Assembly (NCBI GenBank): GCA_002396885.1 | Contig: DGXY01000075.1 | Coordinates: forward strand, 129,327 to 188,363 | Origin: Akkermansiaceae bacterium UBA5020 | Lineage (GTDB): Bacteria > Verrucomicrobiota > Verrucomicrobiia > Verrucomicrobiales > DEV007 | Reading direction: 5' to 3' | DNA length: 59,037 bases | Part shown: piece after piece, positions 16,518 through 25,540 of the stretch | Position numbering within the stretch: position 1 is the first letter of the stretch | Layout of the letters: the number at the start of each line of letters is the position of its first letter | Notes under the pieces: generated by a model | What the model saw: only the letters and a program-made list of their open reading frames with translations | Database searches by the model: none | What the model was told of the DNA's origin: nothing | Program-made: the position numbers and the translations under genes

Positions 16518-19121
16518 GTGGATCCCGACAACGCTTTTTTTGACTGCCTCCACCCGTCCACGGCAGCGTGGTTCCGGGAGCGTTTCGGGCGTCCCACCGA
16601 CGGCCAGCGCCTCTGCCTTCCCGACATCGCCGCGGGACGATCGGTGCTGCTCTCCTCGCCCACGGGATCGGGGAAAACGCTCTCCGGCTTCCTCGGCATC
16701 ATCGACCGACTCGCCCGCGAGCATCACGAGGGCCGCCTGCGGCCCGAGGGCGTCCGCTGCCTCTACGTCTCGCCGCTGCGCGCCCTCGCCTACGACATCC
16801 GCAAGAATCTCCAGGAGCCCCTCGCCGGGCTCGGGCTCGACGGCATCATCACCGTCGGACTCCGCACCGGCGACACGAGCGCGGCGGAGCGGCAAAAGCA
16901 GCGCCGCAAGCCACCCCACCTTCTCGTGACGACGCCGGAGAGCCTCGCCATTCTCCTCCCCCAATCCGGATTCCGCGAAGCCCTTGCCCGCTGCGACTTC
17001 GTCATCATCGACGAACTGCACGCCTTCGCCGAAAACAAACGCGGCACCCACCTCAGTGTCTCGCTCGAGCGGCTCGAGTATCTCCGCCGTTCCCGAGATC
17101 CTGACAAAACACCCATCGCGCCGCTATGCCGGATCGGTCTTTCCGCCACCGTCGCACCGCTCGAGACGGTCGCCGCCTTTCTCGGTGGATCGGGACCGCT
17201 CCCCGTCGTCCACGAAGTCGCAACCGGACGCCGCTCCCTCATCGAGGTGCTGACGCCCCTGCGCAAGCACGCCTACCCGCCGGCCGGCTACACCGCTTCG
17301 CGCGTCATCACCGACATGGCCGGAATCGTCGAGCGGAATCGCACCACCCTGCTTTTCACGAACACGAGGTCCGGCGCCGAACGCATCACCCATCGGCTCA
17401 AGCTCGCCTTGCCCGCGCTCGCCGAGTCGATTGAATGCCACCATTCCTCGCTCGACCGCGACATCCGCCAGGAGGTCGAGGACCGGCTCAAGGCGGGCGA
17501 CCTCCGCGCCGTGGTCTGCTCCACCAGCCTCGAACTCGGGATCGACATCGGCCACATCGACACCGTCGTGATGATCTCGACCCCGAAGGGCATCTCGCGC
17601 GCCCTCCAGCGCGTGGGACGCTCGGGACACTCGATCGACCAGGTCAGCCACGGCGTCCTCGTCGCGACGAACATCAACGACCTCATCGAATGCCTCGTCT
17701 GCGCCCGCCTCGCCCACGAGCGCCGCCTCGATCCGGTGAAGATCCTCGAATTCGCCCCCGACGTGATCGTGCAGCACTTCGTTGGCATGGCGATGGACGG
17801 CGGCGTCACCGTCGACGAGGCCCTCGCCGTGCTGCGAGGCGCCTATCCCTTCCGCGAGCTCGACCGCGAGACGCTCGAGCGTCTCGTCGATTACCTCGAG
17901 GGCGGCGGCAAATCCCTGCGCGGCCAATACCGCGAGACCTTCGGCAAGATCGTCGAGCGCGACGGGCTCTACCACACTGTCTCGAAAAAGGTCGAGCGCG
18001 ATTACCTCGTCAACATCGGCACGATCCACGCCGATGGCATGGTGAAGGTGATGCTGAAACGCCGCCGCCTCGGTTCGGTCGAGGAGAGTTTCGTGAAGGG
18101 GCTGAAAACGGGCGACGTCTTCATTCTCGCCGGGCGCACCGTGAAGCTCGTCGAGAGTTCGCCCGCCGAGGTCCTCGTCGAGGATGCGAAGGGCCGTCTT
18201 CCCACCGTGCCGAGCTGGAACGCGAACAAGATGCCCCTCGCCTCCGGCATGGCCCGCGCCGTCGCCGCCCTGCGCACCGAGATCGACGACCGGCTCCAAC
18301 AACGCCGCGAAGATCCCGAGACCATCGCCGATTGGCTCGTCGAGGAATGGTCGATCTCGAACACCAACGCCGCCGCCGTGATCGATCACTTCACGACCCA
18401 GGCCCTCCTCTCACGCATTCCCACGGAACGCCGCTTCCTCATCGAGCGTTACCTGCCCGACGACGAGGAAAACGAGGACGGCGAGCGCGTCTGTTTTTTC
18501 TTCCACAGCCTCATCGGCCGCAGCGCCAACGACGCCCTTTCCCGCATCCTCGTGAAACGGCTCAAGGACGCCGTCGGCGGCAATGCCCTCGTCACCCTCG
18601 ACGACTACGGGTTTCTCCTCACCGTGCGACGCTTCCAGGATCTCGGCGTCGCCGAATGGCGCGAGCTGTTTTCCGCCGAAGGGGCCGGGGAGATCCTCCA
18701 CACCGCCCTCGTCGATTCCCAGCTCGTGAAGTGGCAATTCTCCGGCATCGCCCAGACCGGACTGATGATCCCGCGCAACGTCGCCGGCGGCGAGCGCACC
18801 GTGCGCCAGATCCGCTGGAGCGCCGACCTGCTCTATCAGGTGCTCGCCAAACACGAGCCCGATCACCCCCTCATCGAGCAGGCCGTGCACGAGGCGAAAC
18901 ACACCTTCCTCGATCTCGACCGCGCCGTCGCCTTTCTCCACGAGGCCCACGCGATGGAGTGGGAACTCGTCGAAGTCCCCGCCGTCTCACCCTTCGCCTT
19001 CGGGCTCTATGCGAGCAAGATTCGCGAGAGTCTGATGATGGAGTCGCCCGAGGAGGCGATCGAGAGGTTGTATCAGGAGATGCAGCGGAAGGTGGCTGAA
19101 CGAAACGTTGGAGCCGACTGA
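16518..19121 (+). CDS. Lhr-type superfamily 2 helicase
   Basis: An 867-residue ATP-dependent helicase of the Lhr-Core group (large helicase-related; DNA repair). Starts with GTG at 16518. Motif I is SPTGSGKT at residues 47-54, motif II is DELH (IIDELHAFAENKRGTHLS), motif III SATVAP, motif IV region LLFTNTRSGAERITHRL, motif V CSTSLELGIDIGHID, motif VI QRVGRSGHS. The C-terminal half (winged helix and Lhr-specific domain, KVERDYLVNIGTIHADGMVK) is present. It lacks the extra C-terminal extension of E. coli Lhr. Its 3' end overlaps the convergent PIN gene by 49 bases. Confidence 0.93.
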   Translation: MDPDNAFFDCLHPSTAAWFRERFGRPTDGQRLCLPDIAAGRSVLLSSPTGSGKTLSGFLGIIDRLAREHHEGRLRPEGVRCLYVSPLRALAYDIRKNLQEPLAGLGLDGIITVGLRTGDTSAAERQKQRRKPPHLLVTTPESLAILLPQSGFREALARCDFVIIDELHAFAENKRGTHLSVSLERLEYLRRSRDPDKTPIAPLCRIGLSATVAPLETVAAFLGGSGPLPVVHEVATGRRSLIEVLTPLRKHAYPPAGYTASRVITDMAGIVERNRTTLLFTNTRSGAERITHRLKLALPALAESIECHHSSLDRDIRQEVEDRLKAGDLRAVVCSTSLELGIDIGHIDTVVMISTPKGISRALQRVGRSGHSIDQVSHGVLVATNINDLIECLVCARLAHERRLDPVKILEFAPDVIVQHFVGMAMDGGVTVDEALAVLRGAYPFRELDRETLERLVDYLEGGGKSLRGQYRETFGKIVERDGLYHTVSKKVERDYLVNIGTIHADGMVKVMLKRRRLGSVEESFVKGLKTGDVFILAGRTVKLVESSPAEVLVEDAKGRLPTVPSWNANKMPLASGMARAVAALRTEIDDRLQQRREDPETIADWLVEEWSISNTNAAAVIDHFTTQALLSRIPTERRFLIERYLPDDEENEDGERVCFFFHSLIGRSANDALSRILVKRLKDAVGGNALVTLDDYGFLLTVRRFQDLGVAEWRELFSAEGAGEILHTALVDSQLVKWQFSGIAQTGLMIPRNVAGGERTVRQIRWSADLLYQVLAKHEPDHPLIEQAVHEAKHTFLDLDRAVAFLHEAHAMEWELVEVPAVSPFAFGLYASKIRESLMMESPEEAIERLYQEMQRKVAERNVGAD

Positions 19122-19522
19122 AGCGCCACCTCATGCCATCTGACGGGGCGACTTCGAGGAGCTCGGATCCGATCCGTGCCCGTGACTTGAAGACCGAGAG
19201 TGAGGGCGACGCGGCGCGCCTTGAGATCATCGAGGATGACGGCATCCAGTGCCTCGTCCAGAGCCGTTTGGATCACCGCCGCCTCGCCCAAGTCGATTTG
19301 AGCAGAGATCAGGGGATGAATCGCCACCGCTTTCGTCCGATGATGAATGCCGGGCAGGCGCTGGATTTCCCGCCAGGCGGAGTCTTTGGCATTGCCTGCG
19401 GCAAGTTCCTGTCCCGCTTCAAGCGGGACGATGATTTCTCCGATGACCCCGGGCAGGACACCCAGTCCACCCGGCAGGACGGCATGGAGATGAATCGCCG
19501 GACTCGTATTAATGACCGTCAT
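19073..19522 (-). CDS. PIN-domain (DUF3368) toxin with replaced C-terminus
   Basis: A 149-residue protein. Residues 1-115 match the DUF3368 PIN family: VINTSPAIHLHAV at the start, LGEAAVIQTALDEALDAVIL, then DDLKARRVALTLGLQVTGT. In the family this last motif is followed by about 50 residues (LGxLLRAK...). Here it runs into an unrelated Arg/Pro tail (RIRAPRSRPVRW) that overlaps the antisense 3' end of the helicase gene. The catalytic acidic residues lie before the break, so activity may or may not remain. It overlaps the UPF0175 gene by 14 bases. It could be a decaying toxin. Confidence 0.7.
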   Translation of the reverse strand: MTVINTSPAIHLHAVLPGGLGVLPGVIGEIIVPLEAGQELAAGNAKDSAWREIQRLPGIHHRTKAVAIHPLISAQIDLGEAAVIQTALDEALDAVILDDLKARRVALTLGLQVTGTDRIRAPRSRPVRWHEVALQSAPTFRSATFRCIS

Positions 19523-19775
19523 GCAGAGAGCGTGCCACCGTCAGGTCGTTCTCCAACTCGTCCTCGCCGGTTTGCAGGGCGGAGACACCCCATCGTCCGA
19601 GTTCATAGAGAAAATGGACCCGCGGGACCCCGGCCAGATCCGCAGCTTGGCCCGAACTGAGCCGACCGGTGTCGAAAAGCTTCATCGCCATCCGCGCCTC
19701 GCGTTCGAACTCGCCCTCGGAAACATGCAACGAGCCCAGAAGCGATTCGGGGTAGGGAATCCGGAGCGTTTTCAT
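19509..19775 (-). CDS. UPF0175 family antitoxin
   Basis: An 88-residue protein of the UPF0175 family, usual upstream partner of DUF3368 PIN toxins. Motifs: MKTLRIPYPESLL, then EFEREARMAMKLFDTGRLSSGQAADLAG, a helix-turn-helix with the family's LYxxGxLSxGxAAxLAG pattern, then RVHFLYELGRWGVS. Start ATG at 19775, stop inside the PIN gene start (14-base overlap), so translation is probably coupled. Confidence 0.85.
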   Translation of the reverse strand: MKTLRIPYPESLLGSLHVSEGEFEREARMAMKLFDTGRLSSGQAADLAGVPRVHFLYELGRWGVSALQTGEDELENDLTVARSLHDGH

Positions 19776-19891
19776 GCGCGCAATCTACGGCATCAGCCGG
19801 GAGTAGGCAAGGCTCGCCAACTCATCACGTCTCTTCTCCTTTCCATTCCAGCAACGCCCCTTCCGTCCCGACCGGACACGCCCCTCGACAT

Positions 19892-19910
19892 CGAAGAAGC
19901 GACTTCTTCG
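19892..19910 (-). terminator. Hairpin after the kinase-like gene
   Basis: A perfect 8-bp stem CGAAGAAG / CTTCTTCG with a three-base loop lies 4 bases beyond the stop of the minus-strand gene ending at 19914. There is no T run, so it may be an RNA 3'-end stabiliser or a weak terminator. Confidence 0.45.
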
Positions 19911-19913
19911 CTC

Positions 19914-20795
19914 TCACCCCAAATCCCCCAACCACCGCAGCCGTCTTGCGAGCTTCTCCAAACGCTCCGGCCCCGCTTCAGGATAAAGCACGGGATACCA
20001 CGAGACCATCGAGGCGGCGCGACCGATGAGGCTTCGTTGAAAGGCCGCTTCGTCGCAGCTCCCACCCGCCCCCCGATACGCATCCAGAATCGCCGCGGCT
20101 TTGGCGGGCTCGTCGTCGAGATGCAGGGCGTTCCAGGTGATCGAGGCGAGGTCCCACTCTACGGGACCGGAGAAGGCGTCCTCCCAATCGGTCCAGAGCA
20201 GTCCCGTGGTGGTCTGCATGAGATTGCCGAAATGGGCGTCGCCATGCAGGGCCTGCTTGGGAAAGGTTTGCAGGATCTCCGCGGTCTCGCAGAGATGACG
20301 ACGCAGCATCCGTCTTGTTGGCTCATCGAACGCAGCGGTGACGGTGGGCGTGTCGAGCAGGTCGATGCTCTCGTGGAGGATTTTCAACTCCGGCAAGTCG
20401 CCCGGGAAGGTGGCGAGGATCTCGTGGCAACGTCGCAGGGTCGTGCCGATTTCGGCGGGATCGGGCTCGGTCTCGACTTCGGTGACGAAGACCCAGAAGC
20501 TCATCGTGTAGCCGAGATGCTCGTGCGGCCCGGGTGGCACCTGCGGATGGAGCGGGATGACCGGAGCCCCTTGCGGCGCGAGGTGCAGGGCGATCGCGTT
20601 TTCGCGGGCAAACCACTCGTTGCCCTGCCGCGGTCCCTCGCGATCGGTGACGACCCGAGCGACGAGATCATCAGCGAGTCGGACGACGAGGGTGTGGCCG
20701 TCCTGAAGGATCTCGCGGCGGTCAGAGGCGACACAGCAGCGCTGCAGGGTCTCGACGGCGGCGCGGAGAGGAAGTTCGAGGCGGGAGGGAATCAC
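19914..20795 (-). CDS. APH-family phosphotransferase
   Basis: A 293-residue protein of the aminoglycoside/choline phosphotransferase family, starting with GTG at 20795. The catalytic loop is LHGDAHFGNL (residues about 183-192) and the metal-binding stretch is WTDWEDAFSGPVEWDLAS, both well conserved. The N-lobe nucleotide-binding strands are plausible (LVVRLADDLVARVV). Substrate unknown; many members act on small metabolites such as homoserine or fructosamine-like compounds, and resistance should not be assumed. Downstream of trmO on the same strand by 27 bases. Confidence 0.83.
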   Translation of the reverse strand: MIPSRLELPLRAAVETLQRCCVASDRREILQDGHTLVVRLADDLVARVVTDREGPRQGNEWFARENAIALHLAPQGAPVIPLHPQVPPGPHEHLGYTMSFWVFVTEVETEPDPAEIGTTLRRCHEILATFPGDLPELKILHESIDLLDTPTVTAAFDEPTRRMLRRHLCETAEILQTFPKQALHGDAHFGNLMQTTTGLLWTDWEDAFSGPVEWDLASITWNALHLDDEPAKAAAILDAYRGAGGSCDEAAFQRSLIGRAASMVSWYPVLYPEAGPERLEKLARRLRWLGDLG

Positions 20796-20822
20796 GAATG
20801 GAAATGAGAGTTGGTGGTTTTG

Positions 20823-21497
20823 TCAGGAGACCGGATCGCAGTGCCGCACGCGGGCTTCGCCATCCCGCACGATCCAGCGCACGCGCCAGCCATCGATCTC
20901 GGTGGCATAGAGGCGATCGGGATCGTCGTGGTAGGCGGGCTGCGGCTGGAGGGAAAGAGAATCCTCGATGAGCCGGCGCGTCTCCTCCGGCAGATCGACC
21001 GCGGCCTCCCAGCGCACGGGGATGCGCGAGGGCGCTTCGTCGGCGAAACCGCTCACGGCCTCGGGCACGCTGTCGGCGTAGCGGAGGTAAGGCTTGATGT
21101 CGAAGACGGGCGTGCCATCGACGAGGTCGACGCCCGAGACAAACAAACGCGGCGCGGCCGAGCCCTCCCACTCGACCCTATCCAGTCTCACGACCGAGAG
21201 GGTGAGGCGGTTCGGCCGGAAGGGCGAGCGTGTCGCGAAGACCCCGACCCGTTCGTTGCTGCCGAGACGCGGTGGACGGACGGTCAACGCGGTGGGCTCT
21301 TCCTTCACGAGATGGAATTGCGTGATGAGCCAGAGGTGGCTGAAGGACTCGATCCCGCGGAGCGCCTCGGCACGACGGAAGGCGGGCTCGAACTCGACGA
21401 TGCCCCAGGCACCGGGCACGAGTCCCGGTTGCCGCGGGACGCCGAATTTGTCCGTGTAGCAGGTGCGCAGGGTCGCGATGGGCGTGATCTCAGGCAT
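20823..21497 (-). CDS. trmO: tRNA (adenine-37-N6) methyltransferase TrmO
   Basis: A 224-residue protein of the TsaA/TrmO family that methylates t6A37 in tRNA. The ATG at 21497 starts MPEITPIATLRTCYTDKFGV, the family's N-terminal strand. PRQPGLVPGAWGIVEF, SFSHLWLITQFH, GVFATRSPFRPNRLTLSVV and VDGTPVFDIKPYLRYAD are diagnostic. The frame stays open to 21785 upstream, through repeat DNA, and is not used. The stop codon is embedded in a CCTGACAAA word on the minus strand. Confidence 0.93.
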   Translation of the reverse strand: MPEITPIATLRTCYTDKFGVPRQPGLVPGAWGIVEFEPAFRRAEALRGIESFSHLWLITQFHLVKEEPTALTVRPPRLGSNERVGVFATRSPFRPNRLTLSVVRLDRVEWEGSAAPRLFVSGVDLVDGTPVFDIKPYLRYADSVPEAVSGFADEAPSRIPVRWEAAVDLPEETRRLIEDSLSLQPQPAYHDDPDRLYATEIDGWRVRWIVRDGEARVRHCDPVS

Positions 21498-21580
21498 GCG
21501 CCCGGATCGTCGCCGAGGCGCTCGGATCACGCCAGTGGGAAGTTTTGAGATGGGGCTTGGTTTGCAGGGAGAGTTGGAAA

Positions 21581-21852
21581 GTCCCGGAGGGACGCCAGAA
21601 ATTAGCCGGGGGTGAAACCCCCGGGATAGAAAACGTGGACGGCATGGCGCCCCAGCGGGGCGCGAGAAGGCCACTCCCTGGCCATGCCGCCGCCAATGGG
21701 AAACCGGACGCCTCTCCCGCCCCTCCGGGGCGGATTGGATATTTCCACGGAATCCGGTGGTTCCGCTCGTGCCTCGCTTTACCACCGGCTAATTTCTCCG
21801 GCCCCTCCGGGGCCCTTCCTCACCGCCAATCTCTCCGGAACCTCCGGGGCCT
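21581..21852. repeat. REP-like palindrome cluster with an inverted copy
   Basis: The 374-bp gap 21498-21871 holds no gene but a dense set of hairpins: GTCCC-GGA-GGGAC (21581), CCGGGGGT-GAA-ACCCCCGG (21606), GCGCCCC-AGC-GGGGCGC (21647) inside GGCATGG...CCATGCC (21641-21688), CCGCCCC-TCC-GGGGCGG (21717), GGCCCC-TCC-GGGGCC (21800). AGAAATTAGCCGG (21598 on) recurs in reverse complement as CCGGCTAATTTCT (21785 on), so two copies of one element face each other. Some hairpins may also stop the amidohydrolase transcript. Confidence 0.75.
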
Positions 21853-21871
21853 TTCCTCGCCGCGCGTTTCT

Positions 21872-22810
21872 TCACCGCTCCCGCCACCGATACGCGACCT
21901 GCGAGTTCTTCCAGAAATACGCCTCCGCCGCGGCTTCGCCTTTCCCTTTGAAATAGTCTTTCACGATCCCGATGACGGTTTCGTAGGGCGCGCCGCGATC
22001 GGAGACGGGCCAGTTGCTGCCGTAGATAAGCCGGTCGGGACCAAAGGCCTCCCAGAGGGTGTCGAGGATGGGCAGGTAATACCCAGGATCGGCGGGCGCT
22101 TTCCCCGGCTCACCGCGCACGCCTTCGACGAGGGCCGAGACCTTGCAAAAGACATTCGGCAACGCGGCCGCGGCGGCGACCCCGGCTTTCCACTCATCGG
22201 GCAAGGGCTGCGACGCATCGCCGGGATTGCCGCAGTGATTGATGATGACGGTGAGATCCGGTTGTGCTTTTGCCAGGGTCGCGGCGATGCCGGGCGTGGC
22301 CGGTCCGCCGTTGATGTCGAGGACGAGACCCGCCTCGGCGAGCTGCTTCAGTCCGGCCGCGTAGGCTCCGGCATTTTCCGGCAGCGCGGCCTTGGCCGAG
22401 GCGATACGGATGCCGCGATAGAGCGGGTTCGCGGCGAAGCGTTTCACGTGGGCCGCAAAGTCGGGCGCGGCGGGATCGAGATTGCCGATGATGCCGAGGA
22501 GCCGTTGGTCCTTCGCCGCGAGATCGAGGAGAAACTGGTTGTCCTCTACCCAAGGACTCGCCTCGACCACGACCGTATCGGTCACGCCATGCGGTCCGGC
22601 GACGGCCATCCAGTCATCAGGGAGGACGCGGCGATACAGGGGAGTGCCCTTGGCCGGCCAAGGCACGCCTTCGGTCCGGGTCGGGTCGTAAAAATGGGTG
22701 TGACAATCGATGATGCGACCGCTGGTGGCCGCGCCGAGGGGAGCGACTCCGGCGAGCGAAGCGACGCCGGCGGCAGCGGAGGTTTTGAGGAATTCGCGAC
22801 GGGATTTCAT
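21872..22810 (-). CDS. Amidohydrolase 2 family TIM-barrel hydrolase, Tat-exported
   Basis: A 312-residue metal-dependent hydrolase. The ATG at 22810 begins a twin-arginine signal (SRREFLKTSAAAGVASLAG). The metal site HxH is in IIDCHTHFYDP; strands with GIIGNLDP, VIINHCGNPGD (His) and RLIYGSNWPVSD (Asp) follow in the right order for the amidohydrolase-2 family (lactonases, decarboxylases). Similar PVC proteins are linked to sugar-acid lactone hydrolysis, but the substrate here is unknown. Divergent from rsmC, with 120 bp between starts. Confidence 0.87.
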   Translation of the reverse strand: MKSRREFLKTSAAAGVASLAGVAPLGAATSGRIIDCHTHFYDPTRTEGVPWPAKGTPLYRRVLPDDWMAVAGPHGVTDTVVVEASPWVEDNQFLLDLAAKDQRLLGIIGNLDPAAPDFAAHVKRFAANPLYRGIRIASAKAALPENAGAYAAGLKQLAEAGLVLDINGGPATPGIAATLAKAQPDLTVIINHCGNPGDASQPLPDEWKAGVAAAAALPNVFCKVSALVEGVRGEPGKAPADPGYYLPILDTLWEAFGPDRLIYGSNWPVSDRGAPYETVIGIVKDYFKGKGEAAAEAYFWKNSQVAYRWRER

Positions 22811-22930
22811 GCTTGAAAAGACGGCCTTCAAGAAACCGGAGCGGCGTGGGTTTGAAAAGAAAAATGGCTCCCTTGATGACGGTGCGAGCGTTCGACCTGC
22901 CAATTTCGTGCTACAGTCGGTCCGCGTCGC

Positions 22931-23938
22931 ATGAACCCCGCCCTAGAAACCCTCTTGCTTGCCTTCTCCTCCGAAGGCGGGATTCCCGTGCCCGGGCGGT
23001 GCCTCTTCCTCGGAGCCGAGGCCCATCCGCTCCTAAAAAGTTGGCGCGATCTCACCGCGGTGCAGCCGCACAAACCGCTCGCCGACACGTGGCGTCGCGC
23101 GGGCTTCGCCGCTCCGGTCGAAAGCGCCGAGGGACATTGGCCGGTCGTGCTCCTCCTCCCCGGAAAATCGCGTGACGAAATCCTCGCCTCCTTCGCCCTG
23201 GCCCGCGATCACCTCGAGCCCGGCGGCACCCTCGTCGCGGCCCTGCCGAACACGACCGGCGCGAGCCGCTTCGAAAAGGAATTCGCCCGCGCCACCGGAT
23301 CGGTGCACTCGATCCAGAAAAACAAATCGCGCGTCTTCCACGCGACCGACGACGGCACCTGGAACGAGGCGCTCTTCGAGCAATGGCGGACCCTCGGCGA
23401 GCCACGCGCCATTCCCGGAACCAGCCACACGACGCGGGCCGGAATTTTCAGCCACGGCGAAATCGACGCGGGCTCGCAATTTCTCGTCGCCCACCTCCCG
23501 GCGGACCTGCGCGGAAAAGTCGCCGATCTCGGCGCGGGCTGGGGCTTTCTCTCCGCCGAGGCCCTCCGCCTCGCTCCCGGAATCCAACGGATCCACCTCT
23601 TCGAGAGCGACGCCCGCGCCCTTGCCTGCGCCCGCACAAACCTCGCGGAATGGGGCGATCGCCCCGTCTTCTCGTGGCATGATGTCACCACCGGACTCCC
23701 CGGCCACTACGACGTCATCCTGACAAACCCACCTTTCCACAGCGGCCGAGACACCGACGTCGATCTCGGCCGCGCTTTTGTCACGAGCGCGGCCCGCGCC
23801 CTCGGGCGAACCGGCCGCCTCTACCTCGTCGCGAACCGCCAACTCCCCTACGAGGCCGTCCTCAAGGCGGAGGGACTCGGCTACGAGCGCCTCGCCGAGG
23901 ACAAGACCTACAAGGTGATCCTCGCCCGGAAACCCTGA
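22931..23938 (+). CDS. rsmC: 16S rRNA (guanine-N2) methyltransferase, RsmC-like
   Basis: A 335-residue two-domain methyltransferase like RsmC, which methylates G1207 of 16S rRNA. The N-terminal half is a degenerate methyltransferase fold; the C-terminal half has the SAM site VADLGAGWGFLSAEAL and the N6/N2 signature LTNPPFHSG, then GRLYLVANRQLPYE. Start ATG at 22931. It is followed after 21 bases by rsuA, also a 16S rRNA modification gene, so the two are probably one transcript. Confidence 0.9.
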   Translation: MNPALETLLLAFSSEGGIPVPGRCLFLGAEAHPLLKSWRDLTAVQPHKPLADTWRRAGFAAPVESAEGHWPVVLLLPGKSRDEILASFALARDHLEPGGTLVAALPNTTGASRFEKEFARATGSVHSIQKNKSRVFHATDDGTWNEALFEQWRTLGEPRAIPGTSHTTRAGIFSHGEIDAGSQFLVAHLPADLRGKVADLGAGWGFLSAEALRLAPGIQRIHLFESDARALACARTNLAEWGDRPVFSWHDVTTGLPGHYDVILTNPPFHSGRDTDVDLGRAFVTSAARALGRTGRLYLVANRQLPYEAVLKAEGLGYERLAEDKTYKVILARKP

Positions 23939-23959
23939 CCAGCCACCCTTTCCCTCTCC

Positions 23960-24679
23960 ATGAAACTCGTCCGTCTCCTCGCCAATCTCGGCTATGGCTC
24001 GCGCAAGGAAGTGCAGCGCGCCATCCGCGGAGGCACCGTCACCGATCTCGATGGACGCGTCCTCGGCGAGAGCGAGGTGCCGCCGCACGATCGCATCCGC
24101 TACCGCGGCGAGCCGCTCGATCCCCCCGCCCCGCTCGTGATCGCCTTGCACAAACCCGCCGGCTACACCTGCAGCACCGACGATCCCGGCCAGACCATCT
24201 ACGAGCTCATCCCGGAGCGTTTCGCCGCACGCACCCCCGCGTTCAATCCCGTGGGACGCCTCGACAAGGACACGACCGGCCTGCTCCTCCTTACCGACGA
24301 CGGACAGCTCCTCCACCGTCTCATCCATCCGAAAAAACACTGCCCGAAGGTCTATCACGTCACCCTCGATCGGCCCCTCGAAGGACACGAGGCTCCGCTC
24401 TTCGCCTCGGGCGAGCTTGTCTTGAAAGGCGAGACCCAGCCCCTCCTCCCCGCGCCGCTCGAAGTGCTCGGTGAAAAAGAGGCCCGCATCACCCTCGAGG
24501 AGGGACGTTATCACCAGATCCGCCGCATGTTCGCCGCGGCCGGCAATCACGTCGTCGCCCTGAAGCGCCTCGCCATCGGAGCTTACGAAATCCCCGATGA
24601 TCTCGCCGAAGGTGACTGGCGCGTCCTCACCCCAGACGACCTCGCCGCCGTCCTCGCCAAACCCGAACCCGTCTCATGA
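23960..24679 (+). CDS. rsuA: 16S rRNA pseudouridine(516) synthase
   Basis: A 239-residue RsuA/RluB-type pseudouridine synthase. An N-terminal S4 domain (LVRLLANLGYGSRKEVQRAI) is followed by the catalytic domain with VGRLDKDTTGLLLLT, which has the essential Asp, HKPAGYTCS, and the C-terminal EGRYHQIRRMFAAAGNHV. It is co-directional with rsmC and overlaps the next gene by 4 bases (ATGA). Confidence 0.92.
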   Translation: MKLVRLLANLGYGSRKEVQRAIRGGTVTDLDGRVLGESEVPPHDRIRYRGEPLDPPAPLVIALHKPAGYTCSTDDPGQTIYELIPERFAARTPAFNPVGRLDKDTTGLLLLTDDGQLLHRLIHPKKHCPKVYHVTLDRPLEGHEAPLFASGELVLKGETQPLLPAPLEVLGEKEARITLEEGRYHQIRRMFAAAGNHVVALKRLAIGAYEIPDDLAEGDWRVLTPDDLAAVLAKPEPVS

Positions 24680-25524
24680 AAACCCGCCTCATCTCCCTCC
24701 TCGCCATCCTGGCCCTCAGCCCCCTCGCCCGGGCCGCCGACACCCTACCGACCGCCATTCCCCTCTGGGAAAACGGCGCGCCCGGCTCCGAAGCCCGGAA
24801 GGACGAAGCCGAAAAGATCGATGGCAGCAACATCACGAACGTCCACCATCCCTCGATCACTCCCTACCTCCCCGACCCTGACAAACACACCGGGACGGCC
24901 GTGATCATCTGTCCCGGCGGCGGCCACGCCAAGCTCTGCGTCGGCCACGAAGGATTCGCGCTGGGCGAATGGTTCCGCGAGCGCGGCATCGCCGCCTTCA
25001 TCCTGAAGTATCGTCTCTCCAAGGAACCGGGCTCGACCTACACCCTCGAAGGCCACGCCATGGACGACACCCGCCGCGCCATCCGCCTCGTGCGCAGCCG
25101 CGCCGCCGAATGGGGGATCCATCCCGACCGCATCGGCATCCTCGGCTTTTCCGCCGGAGGCGAACTCGCCGCCTACTCCGCGATGCCATCCGATCCCGGC
25201 AAGGCCGATGCCGCCGATCCGATCGACCGCGCCGAGAGCCGTCCCGATTTCCAGGCCCTCATCTATCCCGGCAAGTCGGGCACCTTCACCGCCGAGAAGG
25301 GCATGCCGCCCGTCTTCATCGCCTGCGGCTACGGCGACCGCCCCGACATCGCCGAGGGCATGGCCTCGCTCTACCTGAAATACAAGGCCGCCGGAGTGAA
25401 GGCCGAGCTGCACATCTACTCGAACGCGGGCCACGGCTTCGGCTATCGTCCCGATGCGAAAGGCGCCGCCGCCGCCTGGCCCGAGCGCTTCCGCGAATGG
25501 CTCGCCGATAGCGGACTGCTTTGA
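24676..25524 (+). CDS. Secreted alpha/beta hydrolase (acetyl-esterase-like)
   Basis: A 282-residue protein with a signal peptide (LISLLAILALSPLARAAD). The oxyanion region is AVIICPGGGHAKL, the nucleophile elbow is GFSAGGELAAY, and the C-terminal His is in NAGHGFGYRP. This matches the BD-FAE/xylan-acetylesterase-like branch found in PVC and Bacteroidota carbohydrate loci. It overlaps rsuA by 4 bases and precedes the beta-helix gene by 16 bases, so it may belong with the latter functionally. Confidence 0.87.
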   Translation: MKTRLISLLAILALSPLARAADTLPTAIPLWENGAPGSEARKDEAEKIDGSNITNVHHPSITPYLPDPDKHTGTAVIICPGGGHAKLCVGHEGFALGEWFRERGIAAFILKYRLSKEPGSTYTLEGHAMDDTRRAIRLVRSRAAEWGIHPDRIGILGFSAGGELAAYSAMPSDPGKADAADPIDRAESRPDFQALIYPGKSGTFTAEKGMPPVFIACGYGDRPDIAEGMASLYLKYKAAGVKAELHIYSNAGHGFGYRPDAKGAAAAWPERFREWLADSGLL

Positions 25525-25540
25525 ACGGCGGAGGTCTTCC

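Noticed and set aside
17435..19099. Arg/Pro-rich 554-codon frame inside lhr
   Set aside because: Same-strand frameshift of an intact helicase; low-complexity translation.
19914..20795. Antibiotic-resistance kinase
   Set aside because: The APH fold is shared by many metabolic kinases; nothing here indicates an aminoglycoside substrate.
21498..21785. N-terminal extension of trmO to 21785
   Set aside because: The added stretch is translated palindromic repeat DNA; the family start motif is at the ATG 21497.
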